Assembly (NCBI RefSeq): GCF_008042275.1
Contig: NZ_RDBK01000043.1
Coordinates: 3,290,922 to 3,349,915, forward strand
Direction of reading: 5' to 3'
Length of the DNA stretch: 58,994 nt
From: Streptomyces sp. OR43
Lineage (GTDB): Bacteria; Actinomycetota; Actinomycetes; Streptomycetales; Streptomycetaceae
Part shown: one piece after another, positions 41,660 through 49,118 of the stretch
Layout: every line of letters begins with the position of its first letter
How positions within the stretch are numbered: position 1 is the first letter of the stretch
Notes under the pieces: model-generated
Database searches by the model: none
What the model saw: the letters and a program-made list of their open reading frames with translations, nothing else
What the model was told of the DNA's origin: nothing
Made by a program: the position numbers and the translations under genes

Positions 41660-42112
41660 ATGATCACTGTGCGAGATCGAATGTGGTGGGTGCGCGAGGA
41701 CCGCGGCAGCATCGTGGTCGCCTTGGTGGTGGCTGCGCTGGCCGTGCTGCTTCTCGGTGTCTGTGACAGCGGGGGCCACCATCGCCTGGTCGGGGTCAAG
41801 GTAGACGAGCAGGCGCTCCCCGTCGCGTCGGCTGCACCGTACGAGCCGCACGCACCAGAGATCCTCCCGGCTCTCACCCGGGCTTCCTCCGTCGGTTGCC
41901 AGGGCGGTGATCGTGACCACTGCTCTCCCGTGGCCGAGCAGCATGTCGCGACCCAGGCGGAGGATCGTCGCTTCCTCCAGGAGCTACCGGGGACCGCCGC
42001 CGGGAAGTGGGCAGCCGCAGCCCCGGTCTGGTGCAGCGGTATCCAGGAACGCGAGTTTCCTGTCACGGCGGGGCGTGATGTGTTGAACCGGTTGTGCGTG
42101 TCCCGAAGGTGA
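41660..42112 (+). CDS. Small exported protein with GC(x)nHC motif
   Basis: 150 residues from ATG 41660; the frame is open to 41510, but the extra part has no coding look. One hydrophobic helix (about 18-36: SIVVALVVAALAVLLLGVC) and an outside part with VGCQGGDRDHCSPVA and another Cys pair further on. The design is the same as at 27755 and 37798. It is divergent from the cmtR-type operon and followed by a hairpin terminator (42120-42159). No function known. Confidence 0.5.
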   Translation: MITVRDRMWWVREDRGSIVVALVVAALAVLLLGVCDSGGHHRLVGVKVDEQALPVASAAPYEPHAPEILPALTRASSVGCQGGDRDHCSPVAEQHVATQAEDRRFLQELPGTAAGKWAAAAPVWCSGIQEREFPVTAGRDVLNRLCVSRR

Positions 42113-42119
42113 CGAGGTC

Positions 42120-42159
42120 AGGCCGTGTACGAGCGGCAGTTTCTGCCGCTGTCCGGCCT
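42120..42159 (+). terminator. Hairpin terminator
   Basis: Inner perfect arms AGCGGCAG / CTGCCGCT (42132-42139, 42143-42150) with a TTT loop, extended by AGGCCG / CGGCCT outside. It starts seven bases after the stop at 42112. Confidence 0.65.
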
Positions 42160-42265
42160 ACTGCCTGATTCAGCCCCCTCTCCCCTCGTGGGGCCGAGGC
42201 CGCACGTCGAGTTGTAGACGGCTATGCGCCGCCATCGTGCCCCAACGCACGAAAGACACCCTCAC

Positions 42266-43372
42266 ATGACTGGACTTTCCCTGCCCGAAAACCTGAAGGC
42301 TTCCCCACCCAGCGTCCTGGAGGCTGTCGGCGGCACTCCCGTGCTGTGGGTGGACGAGCCGTTCGCCACCTCACCCGGAGGCTTCTGGGCCAAGCTCGAA
42401 GGATTCAACCCCGGCGGTATCAAGGATCGCGCAGCCCTGCATATGGTCGCCCGGGCCCGCGAACGCGGAGACCTCCGCCCCGGATCCCCGATTGTGGAAT
42501 CCACCTCCGGCACCCTGGGGCTCGGCCTGGCGTTGGCCGGTGTCCTGCACGGCCATCCGGTGCATCTGGTGACCGACCCCGGCATGGAGCCGATCATGGA
42601 GCGGATGCTCACCGCCCACGGTGCCACCCTCTACATCGTCGACCAGCCTCACCCCGAAGGCGGCTGGCAGGAGGCGCGCCGTCAGAAGGTGGCCGAACTC
42701 CTTGCTGCCTTGCCGGGGGCTTGGTCGCCCGACCAGTACAACAACCCCGACAACGTGGCCGCCTACGCGGGGCTGGCCACCGAACTCGCCGACCAGTTGG
42801 AACACATCGACATCCTCGTCTGTGCAGTCGGCACCGGAGGGCACTCGGCCGGCATCGCCCGGGGTCTGCGTCGACGGATGCCCCAGCTGCGGCTGGTCGG
42901 GGTCGACACCATCGGATCGACCATCTTCGGCCAGCCCGCACGGACCCGCCTGATGCGGGGGTTGGGCTCCTCGATCTATCCCCGCAACGTCGACTACACG
43001 GCCTTCAGTGAAGTCCACTGGGTCGCCCCGGGCGAAGCCGTCTGGTCGGCCAGGTGCCTGGCCGCACGCCAGTTCGCTACCGGCGGCTGGAGTGTGGGAG
43101 CGGTCGCCCTGGTCGCCGGCTGGGTGGCCCGCACCCAGCCGGCAGGCACCCGCATTGCCGCCGTGTTCCCCGACGGGCCGCACCGCTACTTCGACACCGT
43201 CTTCAACGACGACTACTGCCGCGCCCACGATCTCCTCAACACCCCACCGACCACCGGGCCCGACACCATCGACGCCGCCGGATTGCGTGAGGTAACCCGG
43301 TGGACACGCTGCACCACCGTCACCGACCCCACGAAACCCCCGACCTCGATCAACGCCGGAGCCCACCAGTGA
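42266..43372 (+). CDS. PLP-dependent cysteine-synthase-like enzyme
   Basis: A 368-residue fold-type II PLP enzyme. The Schiff-base Lys is in FNPGGIKDRAAL, the substrate loop is ESTSGTLGLGLAL, and the phosphate-binding loop is GTGGHSAGIARGLR. It resembles O-acetylserine sulfhydrylase/cystathionine beta-synthase relatives but is longer and lacks the standard TSGNTG loop (TSGTLG instead), so the nucleophile or acceptor may not be sulfide. Its stop overlaps the start of an MFS gene by four bases, suggesting that the amino-acid product is exported. Confidence 0.85.
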   Translation: MTGLSLPENLKASPPSVLEAVGGTPVLWVDEPFATSPGGFWAKLEGFNPGGIKDRAALHMVARARERGDLRPGSPIVESTSGTLGLGLALAGVLHGHPVHLVTDPGMEPIMERMLTAHGATLYIVDQPHPEGGWQEARRQKVAELLAALPGAWSPDQYNNPDNVAAYAGLATELADQLEHIDILVCAVGTGGHSAGIARGLRRRMPQLRLVGVDTIGSTIFGQPARTRLMRGLGSSIYPRNVDYTAFSEVHWVAPGEAVWSARCLAARQFATGGWSVGAVALVAGWVARTQPAGTRIAAVFPDGPHRYFDTVFNDDYCRAHDLLNTPPTTGPDTIDAAGLREVTRWTRCTTVTDPTKPPTSINAGAHQ

Positions 43373-44640
43373 AGACGACGTGGCGTCAGGCCCGCTCCTT
43401 CGACCCCACCGTGCAGCTGCTGCTGATCAACCAGCTCAGCATCAACCTCGGCTTCTACATGCTCATGCCCTACCTGGCGGCCCACCTCTCTGGCACCCTG
43501 GCTCTGGCAGCCTGGGCCGTCGGCCTCATCATGGGTATGCGTAACCTCTCCCAACAGGGCATGTTTCTCATCGGCGGGGCCTTGGCCGACCGGCTTGGCT
43601 ACCGGCCGCTGATCATCGCCGGATGCGCACTTCGCACCGTCGGCTTCACCGCCCTCGCCTTCGCCGACACCCTTCCCGCACTCTTGGCCGCCTCCGCCGC
43701 TACCGGGCTGGCAGGCGCACTGTTCAACCCGGCCGTCCGCGCCTACCTGGCGGCCGAATCCGGCGAACGACGTGTCGAGGCGTTCGCCCTGTTCAACGTC
43801 TTCTACCAGGCCGGGATTCTGCTCGGGCCGCTGATCGGGCTGGCGCTGACCGCAGTGGCGTTCCCTGTCACCTGCCTGGTGGCTGCCGTCCTGTTCGCGG
43901 CCCTGACTCTGTTGCAGATGCGCCGACTGCCGGCCCGGACCGGCGCAACCGCAGGCGAGGGGACAACCCTGCGCGAGCAGGCGGCCGTAGTCATGCGCAA
44001 CCGGCCGTTCTGGCTGTTCTCCGCAGCCATGACCGGTTCCTACGTCCTGTCCTTCCAGATCTATCTGGCCCTGCCCCTGGAGACCAAGCGCCTGGTCGGT
44101 GACGGCACAACAGGGACTGCAGCCACCAGTGCACTGTTCGTCATTTCTGGGTTGGTTGCGCTCGGTGGACAGATGCGCATTACCGCCTGGTGCAAAAAAT
44201 CTCTGACGCCCCAGCACTGCCTGGTGGCCGGGCTCGCACTGATGGCGATCGCGTTCCTGCCCCCGATGCTCACCTCCGGCCAGCACCTCACCTCAGCCGG
44301 ATGGCGCACCGCGGTCATCATGCTGCCGCTGCTCGCCTGCGCGGCCCTGCTCGCCGCAGCGACCGCGGTGCTGTACCCGTTCGAGATGGATACCATCGTG
44401 GCCCTGTCCGGCGGACGCTGGGTCGCCACCCACTACGGCCTCTACAACACCGTCTGCGGTATCGGCATCACGTTGGGGAACCTCGCCACTGGCGCGGTCT
44501 TGGACGCCGCCCGCGATGCCGGCCTCGCCGCCCTGCCCTGGGTCGTCCTGGCCTTGGTCGGCGCGTGCTGCGCAGCCGCTGTCGCAGCACTCGCACGCAG
44601 CGGCAACCTCACCACCACCCCAGTCCCAGTGCAGGTCTGA
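43369..44640 (+). CDS. MFS exporter coupled to the cysteine-synthase-like gene
   Basis: A 423-residue, 12-helix major facilitator, GTG 43369. Helix 1-2 region INLGFYMLMPYLAAHLSG and loop GALADRLGYRPLIIAG give the MFS signature. The pairing with a PLP enzyme resembles amino-acid or metallophore export units. Possible cargos are a cysteine-like or 2,3-diaminopropionate-like compound; none can be chosen from sequence. It is followed by a perfect 16-bp hairpin serving both it and the convergent ycnI-type gene. Confidence 0.85.
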   Translation: MKTTWRQARSFDPTVQLLLINQLSINLGFYMLMPYLAAHLSGTLALAAWAVGLIMGMRNLSQQGMFLIGGALADRLGYRPLIIAGCALRTVGFTALAFADTLPALLAASAATGLAGALFNPAVRAYLAAESGERRVEAFALFNVFYQAGILLGPLIGLALTAVAFPVTCLVAAVLFAALTLLQMRRLPARTGATAGEGTTLREQAAVVMRNRPFWLFSAAMTGSYVLSFQIYLALPLETKRLVGDGTTGTAATSALFVISGLVALGGQMRITAWCKKSLTPQHCLVAGLALMAIAFLPPMLTSGQHLTSAGWRTAVIMLPLLACAALLAAATAVLYPFEMDTIVALSGGRWVATHYGLYNTVCGIGITLGNLATGAVLDAARDAGLAALPWVVLALVGACCAAAVAALARSGNLTTTPVPVQV

Positions 44641-44645
44641 CATGA

Positions 44646-44688
44646 GCGTGCTGGTGCGCAGCCCAGTTGCTTCTGCGCACCAGCACGC
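44646..44688. terminator. Strong bidirectional terminator
   Basis: Perfect 16-bp arms at 44646-44661 (GCGTGCTGGTGCGCAG) and 44673-44688 around an 11-base loop, placed exactly between two convergent stop codons. Confidence 0.88.
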
Positions 44689-44695
44689 TGGGTGC

Positions 44696-45421
44696 CTACG
44701 CCCGGCTGCGGTTGCGGCGCGTCCACCACACAGTTGCCCCGGCGACCGCGACCAGCGCGGCCGCGATCAGCCCAACCAACAGGCCGGTATTACTGCCAGA
44801 ACTCTTCTTGCTTTCAGGCTGTGCGGAAGGCGATGACTCGGTCGCCGGAGTGGACGCTGCCGGTGACGGCGTGCTGGCACTCGGCGTCGGCGAAGGACTT
44901 GGCGCAATCGCTTTGGCTCCCGGGGCCGCCGCCTTCAGTTCCAGGACCGGGGCGGGGTTCTCCACCTTCTGACCGTTGCTGGGCACCTCGATCCAACGGG
45001 AGACCTTGCCGTCGCTGTACGTCTCAATGGTCTTGAACGCCAGCGACTTCGCGTCGGGCAGCTGCCGAACCGTGATGCTGTGCTCGGCGTCCGTCCCCGC
45101 AGTCAGTGCTGTGCCGCCCACGGTGTACCCGTCGTCTGTGGTGCTGAGCGCCCAGCCCTTGGGGGCCTCCTTCAGCGACACAGCGTCCGGAGCGATGCCT
45201 GCGGGCAGCACGACCCGCAGCTCCTTGAATCCCGCAGCGTCCGACTCCGCCTCCGAGGTAAACGTAAGCGTGACGTTCTCCGCCAGAGCGCGGGCGTCAG
45301 AAGCGCTGACTTCGGCGTGGGCAGCGGCAGTACCCGCCCCCGCCGCAAGGACAGCAGCGGTGACTGTCGCCGCAATCCCTATCCGGCAAAGGCTGCGGCA
45401 GGTACGTGATGTGTTCGCCAT
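44696..45421 (-). CDS. ycnI: YcnI/DUF1775 copper-binding protein, membrane-anchored
   Basis: A 241-residue protein. Its signal peptide ends at GTAAAHAEV, giving a mature N-terminal His as required for the mono-histidine copper site of YcnI. The DUF1775 domain has ALAENVTLTFTSEAESDAAG and FKELRVVLPAGIAPDAVSL. A Ser/Pro/Thr linker and a C-terminal helix (about 214-232) with a basic end follow, the same build as CopC at 32439. It would hold Cu(II) outside the membrane. The next gene upstream on the same strand (45489) encodes a membrane protein paralogous to that beside copC. Confidence 0.9.
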   Translation of the reverse strand: MANTSRTCRSLCRIGIAATVTAAVLAAGAGTAAAHAEVSASDARALAENVTLTFTSEAESDAAGFKELRVVLPAGIAPDAVSLKEAPKGWALSTTDDGYTVGGTALTAGTDAEHSITVRQLPDAKSLAFKTIETYSDGKVSRWIEVPSNGQKVENPAPVLELKAAAPGAKAIAPSPSPTPSASTPSPAASTPATESSPSAQPESKKSSGSNTGLLVGLIAAALVAVAGATVWWTRRNRSRA

Positions 45422-45488
45422 GAATGAAACTCTTCTCGTGCAGGTGGGGCCGGCCGTCGGTGAGCAGCCCGCTATGGATTGGCAGCGT

Positions 45489-46130
45489 CTACAGCCGCAC
45501 CCATGGCGGGCCCCTGCGGACCACGGCGTGACACAGGACCACCTGCAATGCAGACTTCCCCGGTCTGGCCGGCAAGGGGCATTGCGCGGGCAGGGCAGCC
45601 GCTGTGCGCAGTGGCTGCGGCCCCAAAGGCCCCAGTGCGGCAGCAAGGGCAGCGATCGCGGTCCGTGTCCATCTGCTGGCAGTCTGTGGAAGCTTGCTCA
45701 GAGCCTGATCCGCGCGATACATCAGCACCGCCACCGCTACAGCAGCCAGCCAATGCACCGACGTCATCACGAACGGACTGTGATGAGCCGAGTATCCGGA
45801 GCCTGACATGGCGTGCATTTCGTGCTGCCTGCCCATGACAGGGGCTGAACTGGCCAATGCCGCGTGCAGCAACGCCTGGGCGCAACCGGTTGCCGCAGCC
45901 ACCAGCCACCACGAGCGAGGCGTACCTGCCGACATTGCGGATACGGCGAACACGGCAGCCGCTGCGGCGAGCAGTTTCAACCAGGGGACAGCACTCTCGG
46001 CGACCAGGTGATGTCCCACGACCGCGAGGACGCTGCTGATCGCCGTGAACACAGCAGCCCGGATCCACCGACCCCCTCGCCACATGCTCGAAGTCTTCTT
46101 CTGGTTCGTCGTTTCTCTGAGCCTGTCCAT
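45489..46130 (-). CDS. Integral membrane protein of the copper island, paralogue
   Basis: About 213 residues from ATG 46130; the frame is open to 46205 and no ribosome site decides the start. At least four hydrophobic segments, beginning VVGHHLVAESAVPWLKLLA. A Met/His-rich loop, MGRQHEMHAMSGSGYSAHH, lies between helices 3 and 4 and could bind Cu(I). The C-terminal 50 residues are Pro/Arg-rich. It resembles the protein at 31688 in layout. It lies 67 bases upstream of the ycnI-type gene and is probably co-transcribed with it. Confidence 0.6.
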   Translation of the reverse strand: MDRLRETTNQKKTSSMWRGGRWIRAAVFTAISSVLAVVGHHLVAESAVPWLKLLAAAAAVFAVSAMSAGTPRSWWLVAAATGCAQALLHAALASSAPVMGRQHEMHAMSGSGYSAHHSPFVMTSVHWLAAVAVAVLMYRADQALSKLPQTASRWTRTAIAALAAALGPLGPQPLRTAAALPAQCPLPARPGKSALQVVLCHAVVRRGPPWVRL

Positions 46131-46295
46131 GCCGCGCCCATCATCCCCGGAAACCTCGCTTGCGGTCTCCGCCCCCTGAGAAGTGCCGCACTCGAGTGCG
46201 CTCATTCGACCGACCGGTGTGGCCGCGTCGCCGTCCTTCGGTCGGTGGCGGCCCGGCTTCCCTGTCTGCGCAGTACGGCACTCGCTGCAGTTGAA

Positions 46296-46318
46296 ACTAA
46301 GTAACTAAGTAACTTAGT
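46296..46318. promoter_or_regulatory. AT-rich dyad with tandem half-site
   Basis: ACTAAGTA at 46296-46303 is followed directly by the perfect dyad ACTAAGT-A-ACTTAGT (46304-46318). It lies in the 324-base divergent region (46131-46454) between the membrane-protein gene and the NlpC/P60 gene, otherwise without a gene. AT-rich palindromes stand out in this GC-rich DNA and are likely an operator. Confidence 0.65.
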
Positions 46319-46454
46319 CTCCGAGTGCCCTTCGTTGACCGGTCGCCCGCTCGGGGTGACGGCGAAGGCGCTGCCGCACCGTGTCTCCCGAAACGGACCG
46401 CAGGGCAACAGAACGTCCCGCGGCCCGCGACCCAGGAAGTAGGAGTCAGACTCC

Positions 46455-47492
46455 GTGGCGTCCCACCGTCGTCCCAAGCAGGCCAGTCACGCGTATACGA
46501 CCGCGCTCACCGCGACTGCGGCTGCCGCCGTTGCCTTCTCGGCGCAGACTGCATCAGCCGATCCGCTGCCCGACCCGTCCAAGAAGGGCGTACAGGCGCA
46601 AATTGACCGCCTGTATGAAGAGGCCACGCAGGCAACAGAGAAGTACAACGGGGCTAAAGAAAGGGCCGAGCAGCTGGACAAGCAGGTCAAAGACCTGCAA
46701 AGCGCCGCAGCCCGCAAACAGAGTGGCCTCAACACACTCCGGAATCAACTGGGTGCAATTGCTTCCGCTCAGTACCGCAGTGGCGGGCTCGACCCGTCCG
46801 TGCAACTGCTGCTGTCGTCGGACCCTGATGAGTTCCTCGAAGGGGCGGCAGCGCTGGACCGTCTCGGCGCGCATCAACTCTCCGCATGGCAACGCTACGC
46901 GAAGCAACAGCGCGAGTTGCAGCAGCAACGCACGCAAGCCATGGCAAAGGTCAAGGATCTGGGCAGTACCCGTACGGAGCTGGGTGTAAAGAAGAAGGAA
47001 ATCCAGGGCAAGTTGGCGAAGGCGCGGCAGCTGCTCAACAGCTTGACAGCCAAAGAGCGTGCAAAGATCGCCGAGGACGAAGAGCGAGCGAACCGGTCGA
47101 GCGAGCGCACGGAGTTGGGCAACGAGGCCAGTGGCTCGCAGCGCGCCGCTTCGGCGTTCAGCGCCGCCCAGAGCCGAGTCGGCCTGCCGTACGTGTGGGG
47201 CGCCACGGGCCCCTCTTCCTTCGACTGCAGCGGTTTGACTTCATGGGCCTTCCAGCAGGCGGGCGTCTCTATCCCGCGGACTTCGCAGGCTCAGGCCGGG
47301 GTCGGTACAAGGATCAACTCATTGAGTGCGTTGAAGCCTGGCGATCTGATCATCATGCGGACCGACCTGAGCCACGTCGGCTTCTATGCCGGCAACGGAC
47401 AAATTCTGCACTCTCCCAAACCGGGCGCCCAGGTGCGCTACGAGTCCATCGCGCGGAGCGGCATGCCGTTCATGTGGGGCGTACGCATCTGA
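46455..47492 (+). CDS. Secreted NlpC/P60 peptidoglycan hydrolase with coiled coil
   Basis: A 345-residue protein; GTG 46455 with AGGAG upstream. Signal peptide (about 1-35), a long heptad-rich coiled coil (about 45-215, with many Lys, Gln and Glu), and a C-terminal NlpC/P60 domain. The catalytic Cys is in SFDCSGLTSWAF and the His in LSHVGFYAG. This is the RipA/SagA-like D,L-endopeptidase layout of actinomycetes, which cuts stem peptides. It lies in an envelope and metal-stress island beside a BlaI/M56 pair. The upstream AT-rich dyad suggests dedicated control. Confidence 0.92.
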   Translation: MASHRRPKQASHAYTTALTATAAAAVAFSAQTASADPLPDPSKKGVQAQIDRLYEEATQATEKYNGAKERAEQLDKQVKDLQSAAARKQSGLNTLRNQLGAIASAQYRSGGLDPSVQLLLSSDPDEFLEGAAALDRLGAHQLSAWQRYAKQQRELQQQRTQAMAKVKDLGSTRTELGVKKKEIQGKLAKARQLLNSLTAKERAKIAEDEERANRSSERTELGNEASGSQRAASAFSAAQSRVGLPYVWGATGPSSFDCSGLTSWAFQQAGVSIPRTSQAQAGVGTRINSLSALKPGDLIIMRTDLSHVGFYAGNGQILHSPKPGAQVRYESIARSGMPFMWGVRI

Positions 47493-47532
47493 CGATCGGG
47501 TCGGCGCGGACAGCAGGATTGACGCAGCCGGG

Positions 47533-48462
47533 CTACAGAGGCAGAAGCGCGAAGGTGGTGCTCAGGGCGAGGCTCGGAGGGCAAGCGACGAGCACGGGAA
47601 GTAGCGGCACCACCATCGCGGCCGTCGCGATGCAGCAAAGCATGGCCAGGTTTGCGCTCGGGACTGGAATGAGAATGCGCTGGAGTCTGACCGCGACGCC
47701 ATGACCTCCGACCCCTAGCGCACCGTCCGGGACGCTGGCGGTGGCCATCTCGTACATGGCGGTAGCCAGCACGTTACGTCCTGTCCTGCGAAGCGCCCGG
47801 TCGTCGGCAATCATCTCCAGCAGGAGCGGAATTTGCTCCCGCATCACAGAGGCGAGCGGGAGCCCGCGAAAGACGGCGGCGAAGGCTTGGGAAGCCGCTA
47901 GGAGCAAGTGGTGCCGGCCGGCGATGTGCGCCCGCTCATGCTCAAGAACCGCGCCGAGTTGCTTGCTGGAGAGGAGCTCGACAGCGCCCCTGCTGACGAC
48001 GATCCTGGGTCGGTATCCGGGAAGGCAGTAAGCCGTCGGTGCGGCGTGCTCCAGCACAGTGGCTCCCAATACCGCCGACCGGCGACCTACCAGGTCCAGC
48101 ACTCTTCTGTGCCGCTTGCGGATAGCCCGAGCGCGCCGTACGCAGATGGTGAAGGTGACCACCAGAGCGGCACCCACAGCTCCCGCCCCTACGTAGCCCG
48201 CGTAGTTGGCCCTGGTTGAGCTCGGCGCATCAATGCCCAGCGCGACTCGGCATGTGTAGATGATGCCGTGAAGGTGCGTATGGGGACTTGCCAGATGGAG
48301 GGCACCCAGCGCAAGGCAAAGCGAGAACGAGCAGGCGAGCGTCAGCCAGACGGTCACGGCCAGAGCCGGAGCCCTGTGCGGCCAGCTGCTGCGCGCCATG
48401 ATGCGCGGAGCAAGCGTCCCGACCGCTGCGGCGTAACCCAACAGGGCAGGCGCTGCGTTCAC
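47533..48462 (-). CDS. M56-family membrane metallopeptidase (BlaR1-like, no sensor domain)
   Basis: A 309-residue protein with four to five hydrophobic helices and a zinc-protease motif HERAH in LEHERAHIAG near residue 175, followed by a helix with EMIADDRALR providing the third ligand. It is a BlaR1/MecR1-type protease domain without the penicillin-binding sensor, as in many actinomycete copies. It likely cleaves or triggers cleavage of the BlaI-type repressor encoded upstream. GTG 48462 overlaps the blaI stop by four bases. Confidence 0.9.
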   Translation of the reverse strand: MNAAPALLGYAAAVGTLAPRIMARSSWPHRAPALAVTVWLTLACSFSLCLALGALHLASPHTHLHGIIYTCRVALGIDAPSSTRANYAGYVGAGAVGAALVVTFTICVRRARAIRKRHRRVLDLVGRRSAVLGATVLEHAAPTAYCLPGYRPRIVVSRGAVELLSSKQLGAVLEHERAHIAGRHHLLLAASQAFAAVFRGLPLASVMREQIPLLLEMIADDRALRRTGRNVLATAMYEMATASVPDGALGVGGHGVAVRLQRILIPVPSANLAMLCCIATAAMVVPLLPVLVACPPSLALSTTFALLPL

Positions 48463-48827
48463 GGGGTGAGGTCGTGTCCGGCGGCGCGAAGGGCATCGCG
48501 CAGAGCGGATACCTCGTCATCGGACATGCCGCGGACGAAGTGAGCCAAGGCCACCGACCGGTCCTCACTGGCACCCAGAGCATCTTCCATCAGCGCAGCC
48601 GAGTACGCCTCCCTGCTACGCACCGGCGTGTAGAGCCAAGCGCGCCCCTGCTTCTCGCGCGTGAGCCAACCCTTGTTGTAGAGGATTGTGGTGACCGTCA
48701 TCACGGTGGTGTAAGCGGCGGGGCGTCGCGCGTTGATCGAATCAACCACCTCTCGGACCGTGGCGGGTCTGCCCCATGTCCAGAGGCAGTCCATGATCTC
48801 GGCTTCGAGATCTCCCAGCCGCCGCAT
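48459..48827 (-). CDS. blaI: BlaI/CopY-family repressor
   Basis: A 122-residue winged-helix protein. ATG 48827 is preferred to TTG 48833 because GGAAAGG lies seven bases before it. Features are RLGDLEAEIMDCLWTWGRPATVREV, YTTVMTVTTILYNKGWL (recognition helix) and a helical dimerisation tail. BlaI family members repress antibiotic, copper or respiratory genes and are removed by the partner M56 protease. Target genes are not certain; its own promoter has the palindrome TAGGAC-GCT-GTCCTA at 48872-48886. Confidence 0.92.
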   Translation of the reverse strand: MRRLGDLEAEIMDCLWTWGRPATVREVVDSINARRPAAYTTVMTVTTILYNKGWLTREKQGRAWLYTPVRSREAYSAALMEDALGASEDRSVALAHFVRGMSDDEVSALRDALRAAGHDLTP

Positions 48828-48871
48828 ACCCAAGCCTTTCCTGCTGCCACAGTCTCACCGTCCCGCAATAC

Positions 48872-48886
48872 TAGGACGCTGTCCTA
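48872..48886. promoter_or_regulatory. Putative BlaI operator
   Basis: The perfect dyad TAGGAC-GCT-GTCCTA lies 45-59 bases upstream of the blaI-type start. A related GGACTGTCCTA occurs 155 bases to the right, as the outer part of the IS256-family left end (49041-49051). Confidence 0.6.
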
Positions 48887-49039
48887 ACCTTCCTGCGTGC
48901 CACGGCCAGTCCCCACCCCCAACACCAGTCATCCTGAGCCTGCAGTGTCCAGACTCGGGCAGGGGACCGCACCCGCGACGACATCCACCAGCACGGAGGC
49001 GGCTTCGCCTTGCGCCGGCGTGCGAGGAGCATTCGTCGG

Positions 49040-49067
49040 GGGACTGTCCTAAAGATTGTGTATGCCC
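49040..49067 (+). repeat. IS256-family left inverted repeat
   Basis: 28 bp. Outer block GGGACTGTC, inner block TTGTGTATGCCC. It pairs with 50457-50484; roughly three quarters of positions match. Confidence 0.9.
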
Positions 49068-49118
49068 GGGTGTGACCCGTCTGGCATGAGGTGTGGCCTC
49101 TGCCGGGAAGGATCACTG

